Program-made: the position numbers and the translations under genes
From: DATFJT01 sp965230755
GTDB lineage: Bacteria > Bacteroidota > Bacteroidia > Chitinophagales > Saprospiraceae
Reading direction: 5' to 3'
Assembly (NCBI GenBank): GCA_965230755.1
Contig: CBDDLT010000010.1
Location: 62,001 to 126,000, forward strand
Length of the DNA stretch: 64,000 nucleotides
In this document: in pieces, positions 7,951 to 17,364 of the stretch
Layout of the letters: every line of letters starts with the position of its first letter
Numbering within the stretch: position 1 is the first letter of the stretch
The notes under the pieces: model-generated
What the model was told of the DNA's origin: nothing
Seen by the model: only the letters and a program-made list of their open reading frames with translations
The model's database searches: none

Positions 7951-10904
7951 TATCAAGAAAGCAACCTTTGTTTCATCTTATCATCCTGCCTGCACTTTGC
8001 ATGATGGGCTATCAATGTTCAGAAAAAAATCAAGCTGTTTCGACAGAAAATAAGGATGTTTTGGAGTATGTCAATCCTTTTATCGGTACTGGTGGGCACG
8101 GGCACACATACCCGGGAGCCAGCAGTCCTTTTGGTATGGTTCAGCTTTCTCCGGATACGAGATTGACCGGATGGGATGGTTGTTCCGGCTATCATTACTC
8201 CGATGATATCATCTACGGATTCAGTCATACCCACCTCAGCGGTACGGGAGTTTCAGATTATGGGGATATTTTGTTGATGCCCGTTAATCATGCGAATGAA
8301 ATCAAAAACTCAAAGCTGGATTACGAGGAATATCAAAGTGCATTCTCCCACGATCAGGAGAAAGCTTCACCTGGATTTTATCAGGTGTATTTGGAGAAAC
8401 CAGAAGTTGAAGTCTCCTTGAGTACCACTCCAAGATGTGGTATTCATCGCTATGATTTTAAGAATTCTAAAGATCCTGCTGTAGTGCTGGATTTGGAGCA
8501 TCGGGATGAAGTGCTATCCTGTAACGTTGAAGTTATCGACAGTATGACGATTGTTGGCCATCGCCATTCCAATGCTTGGGCGACTGATCAACGATTGTTT
8601 TTTGTCATAGAGTTCTCCAAGCCCTTTGTCGAATTTCGAACTATAAAACATCAGGATTCAGAGCATCACTCGAAAGGCTTGTTTCTATTTGAAAAAGCTA
8701 CTGAATCCATTGTAGTCAAAGTAGGCATCTCGGCAGTTGATATCGAAGGTGCTCGCAAAAACTTGAAAGAAGAACTACAGCCCTACTCTTTCGAAGAAAT
8801 CAAGGAAAAGAATGAAACGCTTTGGAGAAATGAACTCAATAAGATCGAAGCAACATTCGGCCATGAGGACGAAAAAGCAATATTCTACACCTCCTTATAC
8901 CACAGTATGCTAGCACCCAATCTATACCAGGATGTTGACGGTAGATATCGGGGTGTGGATCTCGAGATTCACCAAAACACGGAGGACCACAAGCATTACA
9001 CCGTATTTTCACTGTGGGATACCTATCGGGCCACGCATCCCTTGTACACCATCATGGACCAGGAACGCACCAATGATTTCGTTCGAACCATGATCCAAAA
9101 ATATGAACAGGGTGGTATTATTCCAATCTGGGACTTATCGGCCTGTTATACGGGTTGTATGATCGGATACCATGGTGTTTCTGTCATTGCCGATGCCTAT
9201 ATTAAAGGGATTAGGGATTATGATACTGAGTTGGCATTTGAAGCGATCAAACACAGCGCCATGCAGGATCATTTGGGCTTGAAGGCCTATAAAAAATACG
9301 GATTTATTCCTGTTCAAAAAGAGGCAGAATCCGTTTCGAAAACATTGGAATACTCCTATGACGATTGGTGTATTGCTCAAATGTCCCAAGCTATGGAAAA
9401 GGAAGAAGACAGTCGATACTTTTTGAATCGCAGTCTGAATTATCGAAATATTTTCGATCCTGAATCCGGGTTTTTCAGACCTAGAGCCTATAATTTCTGG
9501 AAGGCGCCATTCGACCCTTATGAGGTGAACAACCACTACACGGAAGCCAATGCATGGCATTATGGATTTTCTGCGGTTCACGATATGGATGGTTTCATCG
9601 ATTTGCACGGAGGAAAGAAGAACTTGGAAAAGTCGCTGGACGAACTTTTTACAACCACCAATTCGACAACTGGAAGAGATCAAGCGGATATCACCGGACT
9701 CATCGGTCAATATGCTCATGGTAATGAACCCAGTCATCATATCGCCTACTTGTACAATTATGTCGGAACACCCTGGAAAACTCAAGAAAGGGTAAGAGAA
9801 ATACTTCGAAGTCAGTACCAAAATGCTCCTGATGGAATTTCGGGAAATGAGGATTGTGGGCAAATGAGTTCCTGGTATGTTTTAAGTGCTATGGGCTTTT
9901 ACCCAGTTGTTCCCGGAAGTGATTACTACGTGATTGGTAGTCCCTTGGTTCAGCATGCCAAGATCAATTTGGAAAATGGAAATGCTTTTGAAGTTACTAG
10001 TTCGAATAACTCGGATGAAAATATCTATATCCAGTCCGTCAGTTTGAATGATCGGGCCTATGGCAAGTCCTACATCAGGCATTCTGATATTATGGCGGGT
10101 GGTAACCTGCATTTCGTCATGGGAAATAAACCCAATGAAAACTGGGGAGTTAAAGATGAATATCTACCCATCTCCAATGTTGATGATTCAACCTTCGTCC
10201 ATACGCCATATTTCTCACAAGGAGATTTAAGCTTTAAGGATCATACTACTATTAAATTGGCTTCACAAGGAAAGGGCGATCGAATTTTCTATGGTTTGAA
10301 AGATGGTCAGTTTCATGAATATCAACCCACCGATAGCATAGTATTAAGTGAAGGAGCTACACTATGCTGCTATGGACAAAGAGGAGGGATACAATCACCT
10401 ATTATTTGCACCGATTTCTACAAAAGAGACCACAGCATGTCCATTGATTTGGCCAGTGAGTATTCGAATATTTATACGGGAGGAAGTGAGGATGCCTTGA
10501 TCGATGGCCTAAGAGGAGGTGAAGACTTTAGAACGGAAGGTTGGCAGGGATTTGAGGGGCAGGATCTGGAGTATACGGTTGATCTGGGAGAAGCCAGACC
10601 TATTCATCAAGTGCAATGCGGATTTTTGCAGGATGAAAACAGCTGGATTTTCTTTCCAAAGTCGGTTGCCATCAGTATTTCGAAAGACAAACAGTCCTTT
10701 CAGAGGATTGGAGAAATCAAACCAAAGACTTCTCCAAAAGAGAAGGGCGTTTATCTGCAGAATTTTAGTGCAGAAGCCGACGGTAAAGAGGCGAGATATA
10801 TACATGTGAAAGCCAAAAGTCACATTCTTTGCCCACCATGGCATAAAGGAGCGGAGTTCGAAGGAAAAGCATGGTTATTTTCTGATGAAATCACCATTGA
10901 ATAG
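7947..10904 (+). CDS. GH92 alpha-mannosidase lipoprotein with F5/8-type C-terminal domain
   Basis: A 985-aa exo-acting alpha-mannosidase, expected to trim alpha-mannose residues from N-glycans. The signal peptide ends in a lipobox with Cys24, so the protein is probably anchored to a membrane as a lipoprotein. The GH92 N-domain signature YVNPFIGTGGHGHTYPGA starts near residue 40. GNEPSHHIAYLYNY (near 592) and GNEDCGQMSSWY (near 633) are the family's catalytic-region motifs; the Asp in NEDC matches the conserved general-base region. Residues about 830-985 form a discoidin (F5/8 type C) like domain similar to the C-terminus of the next gene product. Linkage specificity cannot be told from sequence. 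Confidence 0.93.
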   Translation: MISRKQPLFHLIILPALCMMGYQCSEKNQAVSTENKDVLEYVNPFIGTGGHGHTYPGASSPFGMVQLSPDTRLTGWDGCSGYHYSDDIIYGFSHTHLSGTGVSDYGDILLMPVNHANEIKNSKLDYEEYQSAFSHDQEKASPGFYQVYLEKPEVEVSLSTTPRCGIHRYDFKNSKDPAVVLDLEHRDEVLSCNVEVIDSMTIVGHRHSNAWATDQRLFFVIEFSKPFVEFRTIKHQDSEHHSKGLFLFEKATESIVVKVGISAVDIEGARKNLKEELQPYSFEEIKEKNETLWRNELNKIEATFGHEDEKAIFYTSLYHSMLAPNLYQDVDGRYRGVDLEIHQNTEDHKHYTVFSLWDTYRATHPLYTIMDQERTNDFVRTMIQKYEQGGIIPIWDLSACYTGCMIGYHGVSVIADAYIKGIRDYDTELAFEAIKHSAMQDHLGLKAYKKYGFIPVQKEAESVSKTLEYSYDDWCIAQMSQAMEKEEDSRYFLNRSLNYRNIFDPESGFFRPRAYNFWKAPFDPYEVNNHYTEANAWHYGFSAVHDMDGFIDLHGGKKNLEKSLDELFTTTNSTTGRDQADITGLIGQYAHGNEPSHHIAYLYNYVGTPWKTQERVREILRSQYQNAPDGISGNEDCGQMSSWYVLSAMGFYPVVPGSDYYVIGSPLVQHAKINLENGNAFEVTSSNNSDENIYIQSVSLNDRAYGKSYIRHSDIMAGGNLHFVMGNKPNENWGVKDEYLPISNVDDSTFVHTPYFSQGDLSFKDHTTIKLASQGKGDRIFYGLKDGQFHEYQPTDSIVLSEGATLCCYGQRGGIQSPIICTDFYKRDHSMSIDLASEYSNIYTGGSEDALIDGLRGGEDFRTEGWQGFEGQDLEYTVDLGEARPIHQVQCGFLQDENSWIFFPKSVAISISKDKQSFQRIGEIKPKTSPKEKGVYLQNFSAEADGKEARYIHVKAKSHILCPPWHKGAEFEGKAWLFSDEITIE

Positions 10905-10913
10905 AGTTAGACC

Positions 10914-13166
10914 ATGAAGAAATCTACACTCTTCTTATATTTTGTGTTGGCTTTAGCTCTGATATGCTACAGTTCCTGCAAGGATCGAAGCCATTACCCT
11001 ACTCCTCCCCTCATTGGTTTTACAATCGATCATTGTGATCAAGAAGAATCAGTCTCTAGGCTTACCAGTATCAAGTTAGATTCGACCCAAGAAAATCATC
11101 GGATTCTTTATCAAGCCCTGGCTGATTATCCTTTCATGCAATGGAGTGTAGAATATTCACACAAAGTCAATCTTCACATTGCCTCAGCCTCTTCTTCTAG
11201 TCTTCAACTCGAAGGAAACCTAATCAAAATTGAATTGGAAAACGAGCAAGATCTCTACAGAGCAGCAAGCCTTCTATGTCAATTGTCCTCATTAAGTGAC
11301 AAGCAAATACCTTCTTGTCGTTTTGAGCTCCATACACGGTTTGATTATCGGGGGATGCATCTGGATGTGGGGCGTCACATGTTTGAAGTAGTAGACATCA
11401 AGCGCTATTTGGATTACCTTTTCTTCTATGGCTACAATCGATTTCACTGGCATCTCACCGAAGATCAGGGCTGGAGAATAGAGATCAAACAATACCCCAA
11501 GCTCCAAGAAATAGCAGCCTACCGAGATGAAACACTGATAGGACATTACAACGACGAGCCGCAGGAATTTGATGGCAAGCGATATGGTGGATACTATACT
11601 CAAGAACAAGTTAGAGAGATTGTAGAATATGCCTCTAATTTGGGTATCGAAGTCATTCCCGAGATCGAATTGCCCGGTCATTGCCAAGCCGCTTTAACCG
11701 CTTATCCGGAATTATCCTGTGATCCTACCAAGGACTATACCGTCGCCAAGAAATGGGGAATTTTCGATGATATTTATTGTCCTACGGAAAAGACCTTTCG
11801 CTTTCTTGAGAATGTATTTGACGAGATCATTCCACTATTTCCTTCAAAATATATCCATATAGGCGGAGACGAGGTTCCAAAAAGAGCTTGGAAAGAAAGT
11901 GCTTTCTGTCAAAAGTTAATGGCAGAAAAAGGATTCGAAGATGAAGAAGAACTTCAGAGTTATTTCATAGGACGAGTAGCCGATTATCTTGAAGATCATG
12001 GAAAAACGATCATTGGTTGGGACGAAATACTGGATGGTCCTTTACCGCAAAATGCAGTAGTCATGTCATGGAGGGGAAAATCCGGAGGGCTTCAAGCTGC
12101 ACAAACGGGACATAATGTGATTATGACGCCTAGCACCCATTGTTATTTTGATTATTATCAATCCACACGGCAGGATGAGCCTTTGGCCATTGGTGGATTC
12201 ATACCTCTTCGAAAAGTGTATGCGTATGATCCGATCCCGGAAGAATTGGACACGCAATTCCATCACCATATTATGGGAGCTCAGGGCAATGTATGGACAG
12301 AATACATGTCGAATTTTGATCAAGTAGAATATATGGCACTGGCTCGAATGGCAGCCTTGTCAGAGGTATTTGTTCTTACAGGGGAAGAACGAGATTACTC
12401 TCAGTTTGCCCAAAAACTTTCCGAACACATTAATTTCTGGAGTAATCAAGGTGTTAATATAGCCAACCATTTATCTGAAATTAATCCATCCTTGCGGACA
12501 GTAAATGGGCAAGGGAGCAATATTGAAGACTTCAATGCCTCATTACCGGTAACCATAGAATACCGAAAATCGGATTCGGAGCAATGGGAAACCATTAGAC
12601 AATTACCTTTCCCGCTATCTTCCCACGGCACATATTATTTTCGATCCATGAATTCTACCGGACAAATAGCGGATAGCCTCAGAATTCTCTACGAACCACA
12701 TCTCGGAACATCGGCTGAAATTAAAATGACCAAAGCTCCTCACGCAAAGTATTCGGGGTTCGGTCCCACTACCATAGTAAATGGTATCAAGGCACCTCAG
12801 GACAAGTATGGAGGTAACGAATGGTTGGGCTTTGCAGGACAGGATCTGGAACTCCTTGTATCTTTTGCGGATGCGAAAACCGTGAACAAAATTAATCTTC
12901 AAGTTTTCAATGCACCCGGACAATGGATTTATTTACCCCAATCCATCCTCGTAGAAGGATCCCAAGACGGTACAAACTTTGAGAAAATAGGCGAACTTCT
13001 AGAAGTCGATGGAACAACCGGAGCCAATGAATATCAATTGGCGGTTGAAACAGGAGCATATCAAAGTTTAAAAGTAAAGGCGCAGAACTTTGGTGAGATT
13101 CCTGAGGGAAAACAAGGCGCCGGACATGAAGCCTGGCTATTTATTGGTGAAATTATGATTAAATAG
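10914..13166 (+). CDS. GH20 beta-N-acetylhexosaminidase lipoprotein
   Basis: A 750-aa enzyme that removes terminal beta-linked GlcNAc/GalNAc by substrate-assisted catalysis. The lipobox gives Cys22 as the lipid-attachment site. The N-terminal GH20b-like domain is followed by the barrel, beginning with FDYRGMHLDVGRHMF. The catalytic Asp-Glu pair is D319/E320 in HIGGDEVPKRAW, and WHLTEDQGWRIEI is also present. The C-terminal 150 residues are an F5/8-type domain, as is common for Bacteroidota GH20 enzymes. It lies 9 bp after the GH92 gene and 6 bp before the permease gene. In this operon it would remove antennary GlcNAc so that the mannosidases can reach the core. Confidence 0.95.
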   Translation: MKKSTLFLYFVLALALICYSSCKDRSHYPTPPLIGFTIDHCDQEESVSRLTSIKLDSTQENHRILYQALADYPFMQWSVEYSHKVNLHIASASSSSLQLEGNLIKIELENEQDLYRAASLLCQLSSLSDKQIPSCRFELHTRFDYRGMHLDVGRHMFEVVDIKRYLDYLFFYGYNRFHWHLTEDQGWRIEIKQYPKLQEIAAYRDETLIGHYNDEPQEFDGKRYGGYYTQEQVREIVEYASNLGIEVIPEIELPGHCQAALTAYPELSCDPTKDYTVAKKWGIFDDIYCPTEKTFRFLENVFDEIIPLFPSKYIHIGGDEVPKRAWKESAFCQKLMAEKGFEDEEELQSYFIGRVADYLEDHGKTIIGWDEILDGPLPQNAVVMSWRGKSGGLQAAQTGHNVIMTPSTHCYFDYYQSTRQDEPLAIGGFIPLRKVYAYDPIPEELDTQFHHHIMGAQGNVWTEYMSNFDQVEYMALARMAALSEVFVLTGEERDYSQFAQKLSEHINFWSNQGVNIANHLSEINPSLRTVNGQGSNIEDFNASLPVTIEYRKSDSEQWETIRQLPFPLSSHGTYYFRSMNSTGQIADSLRILYEPHLGTSAEIKMTKAPHAKYSGFGPTTIVNGIKAPQDKYGGNEWLGFAGQDLELLVSFADAKTVNKINLQVFNAPGQWIYLPQSILVEGSQDGTNFEKIGELLEVDGTTGANEYQLAVETGAYQSLKVKAQNFGEIPEGKQGAGHEAWLFIGEIMIK

Positions 13167-13172
13167 AGTAAT

Positions 13173-14513
13173 ATGACAAAACAACAATCTTATCGGTCCT
13201 TTTATATACTGGTTCTCTTGTTCTTCTTATGGGGCTTCCTAACTTCCATGAACGACATTCTGGTTCCTCATCTAAAATCGGCATTTACTCTAAAGAATTG
13301 GCAGGCTCAATTGATCCAATTTTTCTTCTTTCTCGCCTACTTTTTGGTCAGCGTTCCTGCGGGTATCTTGATTCGAAAAATTGGATACAAAAAGGGCATT
13401 GTAGCCGGACTGTTCTTGATGGGTTTGGCCTGTCTATTGTTTATTCCAGCCACTTATGTGCATGTCTATGCTATTTTCCTACTGGCACTTTTTGTTCTTG
13501 CCAGCGGAATATCCATCCTACAGGTGGCTGCCAATCCCTATGTTGCCGTTCTTGGCGAACCCGAGACTGCTGCCAGTCGACTCAACCTTGCTCAGGGTTT
13601 TAATTCTATCGGTCATACCATTGCTCCCTTGATTGGGGCCTGGCTCATATTACAAAATACCGAAGTCGTAGATGTTAGTACCATTCGATTGCCCTATGCT
13701 TTTATTGCTGGTGCTTTAATCCTTCTAGCTATCATATTCTCCTTTATTCAACTTCCTGAAATTAAAGCTGAAGAAGAAGTAGATCGATCAGCAAAGTTCA
13801 ATCTTTGGGCACATCGAGCATTGTACCTGGGAGCGATTGCCATATTTTGCTATGTCGGTGCCGAAATAGCCATTGGGAGCTTCCTGATTGAGTATTTTAG
13901 GTCGGATCCGGGTATTGGTTTGGATACGATAACTGCCGGAACTTATGTCGCCTATTACTGGGGAGGAGCCATGGTAGGACGTTTTTTAGGTGCATTATCG
14001 CTGAGTGGAAATAAGTCATTGAGCAAAATGATCCTTATTCCCTTGATTGCTATTGCAGTTGTCAAATTGTTTCTATGGATTTACGGAAAACCGCTTTCTC
14101 AATCTTATGGTTTTGACGTCATGCTCATCTTAAATTTTCTTGCATTCTACTTTGGAAAATCAGTATCCAATCGTCAACTAGCCTTGTTTGCCGGTATCAA
14201 TGTCATGCTCCTGGTCATTACCATGATGTCTAAGGGCAATGTTGCCATATGGTCTGTCATCGGTATTGGATTATTCAACTCCATCATGTGGTCCAATATA
14301 TTCACCTTGGCCATCGACAAACTGGGCAAGTTTACCAGCTATGGTTCTTCCATACTGGTCATGATGATTGTTGGTGGTGCTGTCATACCACTTTTGCAAG
14401 GTGTTCTTGCGGACATTCCAGCTATAGGAGTTAAATACTGTTTTATACTGCCTGTTTTGGCTTATATATATCTTGTATTTTATGGTTTAAAAGGATATCG
14501 ACATGAGGGATAA
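13173..14513 (+). CDS. MFS sugar permease, FucP/GluP (FHS) family
   Basis: A 446-aa inner-membrane transporter with about 12 hydrophobic helices. The first helix, FFLWGFLTSMNDILVPHLK, and the RKIGYKKGI loop are hallmarks of the fucose-galactose-hexose:H+ symporter family. QVAANPYVAVLGEPETAASRLN (helix 4-5 region) is another conserved block. It would import the monosaccharides, or the Man-GlcNAc disaccharide, released by the glycosidases of the same operon. The substrate is inferred from context. The 3' end overlaps cutC by 11 bp. Confidence 0.9.
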   Translation: MTKQQSYRSFYILVLLFFLWGFLTSMNDILVPHLKSAFTLKNWQAQLIQFFFFLAYFLVSVPAGILIRKIGYKKGIVAGLFLMGLACLLFIPATYVHVYAIFLLALFVLASGISILQVAANPYVAVLGEPETAASRLNLAQGFNSIGHTIAPLIGAWLILQNTEVVDVSTIRLPYAFIAGALILLAIIFSFIQLPEIKAEEEVDRSAKFNLWAHRALYLGAIAIFCYVGAEIAIGSFLIEYFRSDPGIGLDTITAGTYVAYYWGGAMVGRFLGALSLSGNKSLSKMILIPLIAIAVVKLFLWIYGKPLSQSYGFDVMLILNFLAFYFGKSVSNRQLALFAGINVMLLVITMMSKGNVAIWSVIGIGLFNSIMWSNIFTLAIDKLGKFTSYGSSILVMMIVGGAVIPLLQGVLADIPAIGVKYCFILPVLAYIYLVFYGLKGYRHEG

Positions 14514-15222
14514 AATAACGGTAGAAGTGGCTTTAGAGCAATTGGATCATGCTCTGTTTGCTGAGGAATTGGGTGCGGACCGAATCGAACTCTGTGCGAA
14601 TTTAATAGAAGGAGGAACTACTCCCAGTCACGGAATGATCAAGGCCTGCAAAGAAGCATTGAACATTCCTATCCACGTAATGATAAGACCTCGTGCGGGT
14701 AATTTCAACTATTCTAAAGAAGAAATTCTGGTCATGAAGGAGGACATTCGGGCATGTGCCGATCTCGGTATACGCGGAGTTGTTTTTGGTTGCTTGAATG
14801 AGGATCTGAGCATCGATAAAGATCAATCAGATGAATTGTTTTCCCTATCCAATAAGCTAGGGCTTAAAGTAAGTCATCATAGGGCTTTTGATGTTTGTTC
14901 GAATAAAAGAGAAGCACTGGATTTTTTCCGTCAAATGCCTATGGAAAATCTTCTGACTTCGGGTGGAGCAATTAAGGCCCCGCTGGGAATCGACTATATC
15001 CAAGAGTTACATCAAAAACATGGTGATCATTTCAATATTCTGGTGGGCTGCGGGGTTAATGCAGATAATGTTCTCCATTTCATTGAAGCGGGCATTCGAA
15101 ACGTACATTTCACCAGCCATCACTATATTACGGATAAAGTAAACGATGCCTTTGATTTTGGAAGCAGGGCGATTTATAATCGAGAATTCACCAAAAATAT
15201 CATCGATGTTCTGCCTTCGTGA
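14503..15222 (+). CDS. cutC: CutC family protein
   Basis: A 239-aa TIM-barrel protein. The CutC signature GADRIELCANLIEGGTTPSHG is near residues 26-46, followed by IPIHVMIRPRAGNFNYS and SHHRAFDV. The family was named for copper homeostasis in E. coli, but a direct copper role has been disputed. Here it sits inside an N-glycan operon, overlapping the permease gene by 11 bp and the beta-mannosidase gene by 17 bp. That argues for a carbohydrate-linked function, which is inference from context only. Confidence 0.9.
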   Translation: MRDKITVEVALEQLDHALFAEELGADRIELCANLIEGGTTPSHGMIKACKEALNIPIHVMIRPRAGNFNYSKEEILVMKEDIRACADLGIRGVVFGCLNEDLSIDKDQSDELFSLSNKLGLKVSHHRAFDVCSNKREALDFFRQMPMENLLTSGGAIKAPLGIDYIQELHQKHGDHFNILVGCGVNADNVLHFIEAGIRNVHFTSHHYITDKVNDAFDFGSRAIYNREFTKNIIDVLPS

Positions 15223-17212
15223 ACTCTGTTATTTGCTTCTTCTACTCAGCTTGATTTCTTGTGGACAAGATGGAAACCATTCGAACAATAGAAGCGTAAT
15301 TTCACTCAATGGAGCATGGACCTTAACGGATCTGGATAGCCTTCAACAATATTCAGCGCAAGTACCTGGAACAGTCCATACTGATCTTTTGATGAACCAT
15401 GCCATTGAAGATCCGTACTACGGATACCAAGAGGAGAAGTTGAAGTATCTGGAGGAAAAGAATTGGAGGTATAGTCGAACTTTCGAATTGGACAGCGATT
15501 TACTTAATTCCCCTCATCTGGAACTTCTCTGCAAGGGCTTAGATACCTATTCTAAGCTTTACATCAATGATGCTCTGGTTGGACAGAGCTCAAATATGTT
15601 TAGACCCTGGAAATTCGAGATTAAGCCTTTTGTCAAAATTGGTAAAAACAAGATTAGGATCGAATTTACCTCTCCTTTTAAAGCGAAAAAAGCCGCGGTG
15701 GATTCCTTGGATTATGTATTACCAGCCGATAACGAATTCGGTGAAAGAAAATACAGTCCTTTTTGTCGAAAAGCAGCTTATCACTTCGGATGGGATTGGG
15801 CACCAAGATTTGTCAGTTCAGGGATCTATCTCGATATCGAAGTCCGTGCTACACAATCCATAGAATTATTGGATTATGCCGTTCACACGATGGAGTTGAC
15901 CCAGGAAAAGGCTCTGATGGTATTGAAAACTGTCATTCGAGCAGATTCGGACTCAGAAGTCCAATGTTCGCTGGGTGATCATTTCAAAAGCCAAAAATTC
16001 TTACTAGAAGGAGTCCACCAATACTTAGATACCTTTGAAATCCATCATCCGAAACTGTGGTGGCCTAATGGAAATGGAGAAGCATACTTATACGCTGCCG
16101 ATCTGATTTTAAGCAGTTCTGAATTTCAGGTTTTTGATCAAAAAATCCATTTTGGAATTCGAACAGTAGAGCTCATTAATGAACCCGATTCCATTGGAAC
16201 TTCTTTTTATTTTAAGCTCAATGGCCAGGCAATTTTTGCTAAAGGTGCCAACTATATCCCTCAGGATATTTTTCTTCCCCGAGTAAAAGATGAAGATTAC
16301 AGAAAACTTCTCGGCTTGGCCAAAGAGGCTGGGATGAACATGATTAGGGTATGGGGAGGAGGCATTTATGAAAAAGACCTGTTCTATCACTTGTGTGACT
16401 CTCTCGGATTGATGGTTTGGCAGGATTACATGTTTGCCGGAACCATGTATCCCGTGGATGACCCTTTTCTAAAAGAAGTAAAGGAAGAAGTGCTGTACCA
16501 AAGTCAAAGATTGAGCAAACACCCAAGTGTCGTGGTATGGTGTGGGAACAATGAAATTGAAGTGGCATGGCACAATTGGGGTTGGCAGGAGAAGTACGGC
16601 TACGAAGAAGCTTTGCAAGAAGAATTATGGGATGCTTATGTTCGGATGTTTCACGATTCTATCCCAACTTGGTTAAGAAATATTAATCCCTATATTCCTT
16701 ATACTCCAACTTCACCCTTGAGCAATTGGGGAAGGGCCGAAAACTTCAATCACTCTTCCATGCACTACTGGGGAGTTTGGCATGGCAGAGAAGATTTCTC
16801 TTCTTATAGTGATAATGTAGGCCGTTTCATGGTAGAATACGGTATGCAAAGTTACCCTGACGCTTCTCTTCTTCTAGAATACATGGATTCCAATCAATTA
16901 CATTTAGACAGTTTGGCCTTAAAAAGCAGACAAAAGAGCTATATCGGAAATGGAGAAATATTAAAACACATCGAGCAATACTTTGAATCACCGAGTAATG
17001 TCCAAGAATTTATTCTTAGAAGCCAAGACATGCAGGCCATGGCTTTGGATAGTGCTATACACCATCATATGGCCAAGCAAGGTCATTGTATGGGTTCTTT
17101 GCTTTGGCAGCTCAATGATTGTTGGCCCGGTCCCAGCTGGAGTATTATTGATTATCAGAGAAAACCAAAGAAGGCTTATTGGGTGGTGAAAGAAAGATTT
17201 GAAGAGCATTAG
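15206..17212 (+). CDS. GH2 beta-mannosidase, lacking C-terminal Ig-like domains
   Basis: A 668-aa enzyme that would cut Man-beta-1,4-GlcNAc, the core linkage of N-glycans. I chose the ATG at 15206, which gives a good lipoprotein signal (lipobox Cys19). A frame open from 15146 would run into cutC. The sugar-binding N-domain (SLNGAWTLTDLDS, VPGTVHTDLL) is followed by an Ig-like domain and the barrel. The acid/base is E450 in WCGNNE and the nucleophile is E544 in EYGMQSYP. The protein stops just after the barrel motif WQLNDCWPGPSWSIIDYQRKPKKAYW, about 200 residues shorter than typical beta-mannosidases. A terminator follows, so the short form appears genuine rather than a frameshift. Confidence 0.9.
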   Translation: MFCLRELCYLLLLLSLISCGQDGNHSNNRSVISLNGAWTLTDLDSLQQYSAQVPGTVHTDLLMNHAIEDPYYGYQEEKLKYLEEKNWRYSRTFELDSDLLNSPHLELLCKGLDTYSKLYINDALVGQSSNMFRPWKFEIKPFVKIGKNKIRIEFTSPFKAKKAAVDSLDYVLPADNEFGERKYSPFCRKAAYHFGWDWAPRFVSSGIYLDIEVRATQSIELLDYAVHTMELTQEKALMVLKTVIRADSDSEVQCSLGDHFKSQKFLLEGVHQYLDTFEIHHPKLWWPNGNGEAYLYAADLILSSSEFQVFDQKIHFGIRTVELINEPDSIGTSFYFKLNGQAIFAKGANYIPQDIFLPRVKDEDYRKLLGLAKEAGMNMIRVWGGGIYEKDLFYHLCDSLGLMVWQDYMFAGTMYPVDDPFLKEVKEEVLYQSQRLSKHPSVVVWCGNNEIEVAWHNWGWQEKYGYEEALQEELWDAYVRMFHDSIPTWLRNINPYIPYTPTSPLSNWGRAENFNHSSMHYWGVWHGREDFSSYSDNVGRFMVEYGMQSYPDASLLLEYMDSNQLHLDSLALKSRQKSYIGNGEILKHIEQYFESPSNVQEFILRSQDMQAMALDSAIHHHMAKQGHCMGSLLWQLNDCWPGPSWSIIDYQRKPKKAYWVVKERFEEH

Positions 17213-17252
17213 TTTTCGTTGTTCTTTCACTGAACTTTTCCAAATATTATTA

Positions 17253-17275
17253 GAAGGGGCATTCGCCCCCTTTTA
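17253..17275 (+). terminator. Intrinsic terminator of the glycan operon
   Basis: AAGGGG pairs with CCCCTT around a short loop, ending in TTTT. It lies 40 bp after the beta-mannosidase stop. It supports a single transcription unit from the ROK kinase to the beta-mannosidase. Confidence 0.7.
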
Positions 17276-17364
17276 ACCGATAAACACCCCTAATTGAGTC
17301 TTATTTTCCCTATTGTTCATTTCAGAATTTACCTTAGACGAGAAGATTATGTGGCCGAGAGAAA

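Noticed and set aside
9135..9863. 242-codon minus-strand frame
   Set aside because: It lies fully inside the GH92 gene, antisense to conserved catalytic motifs.
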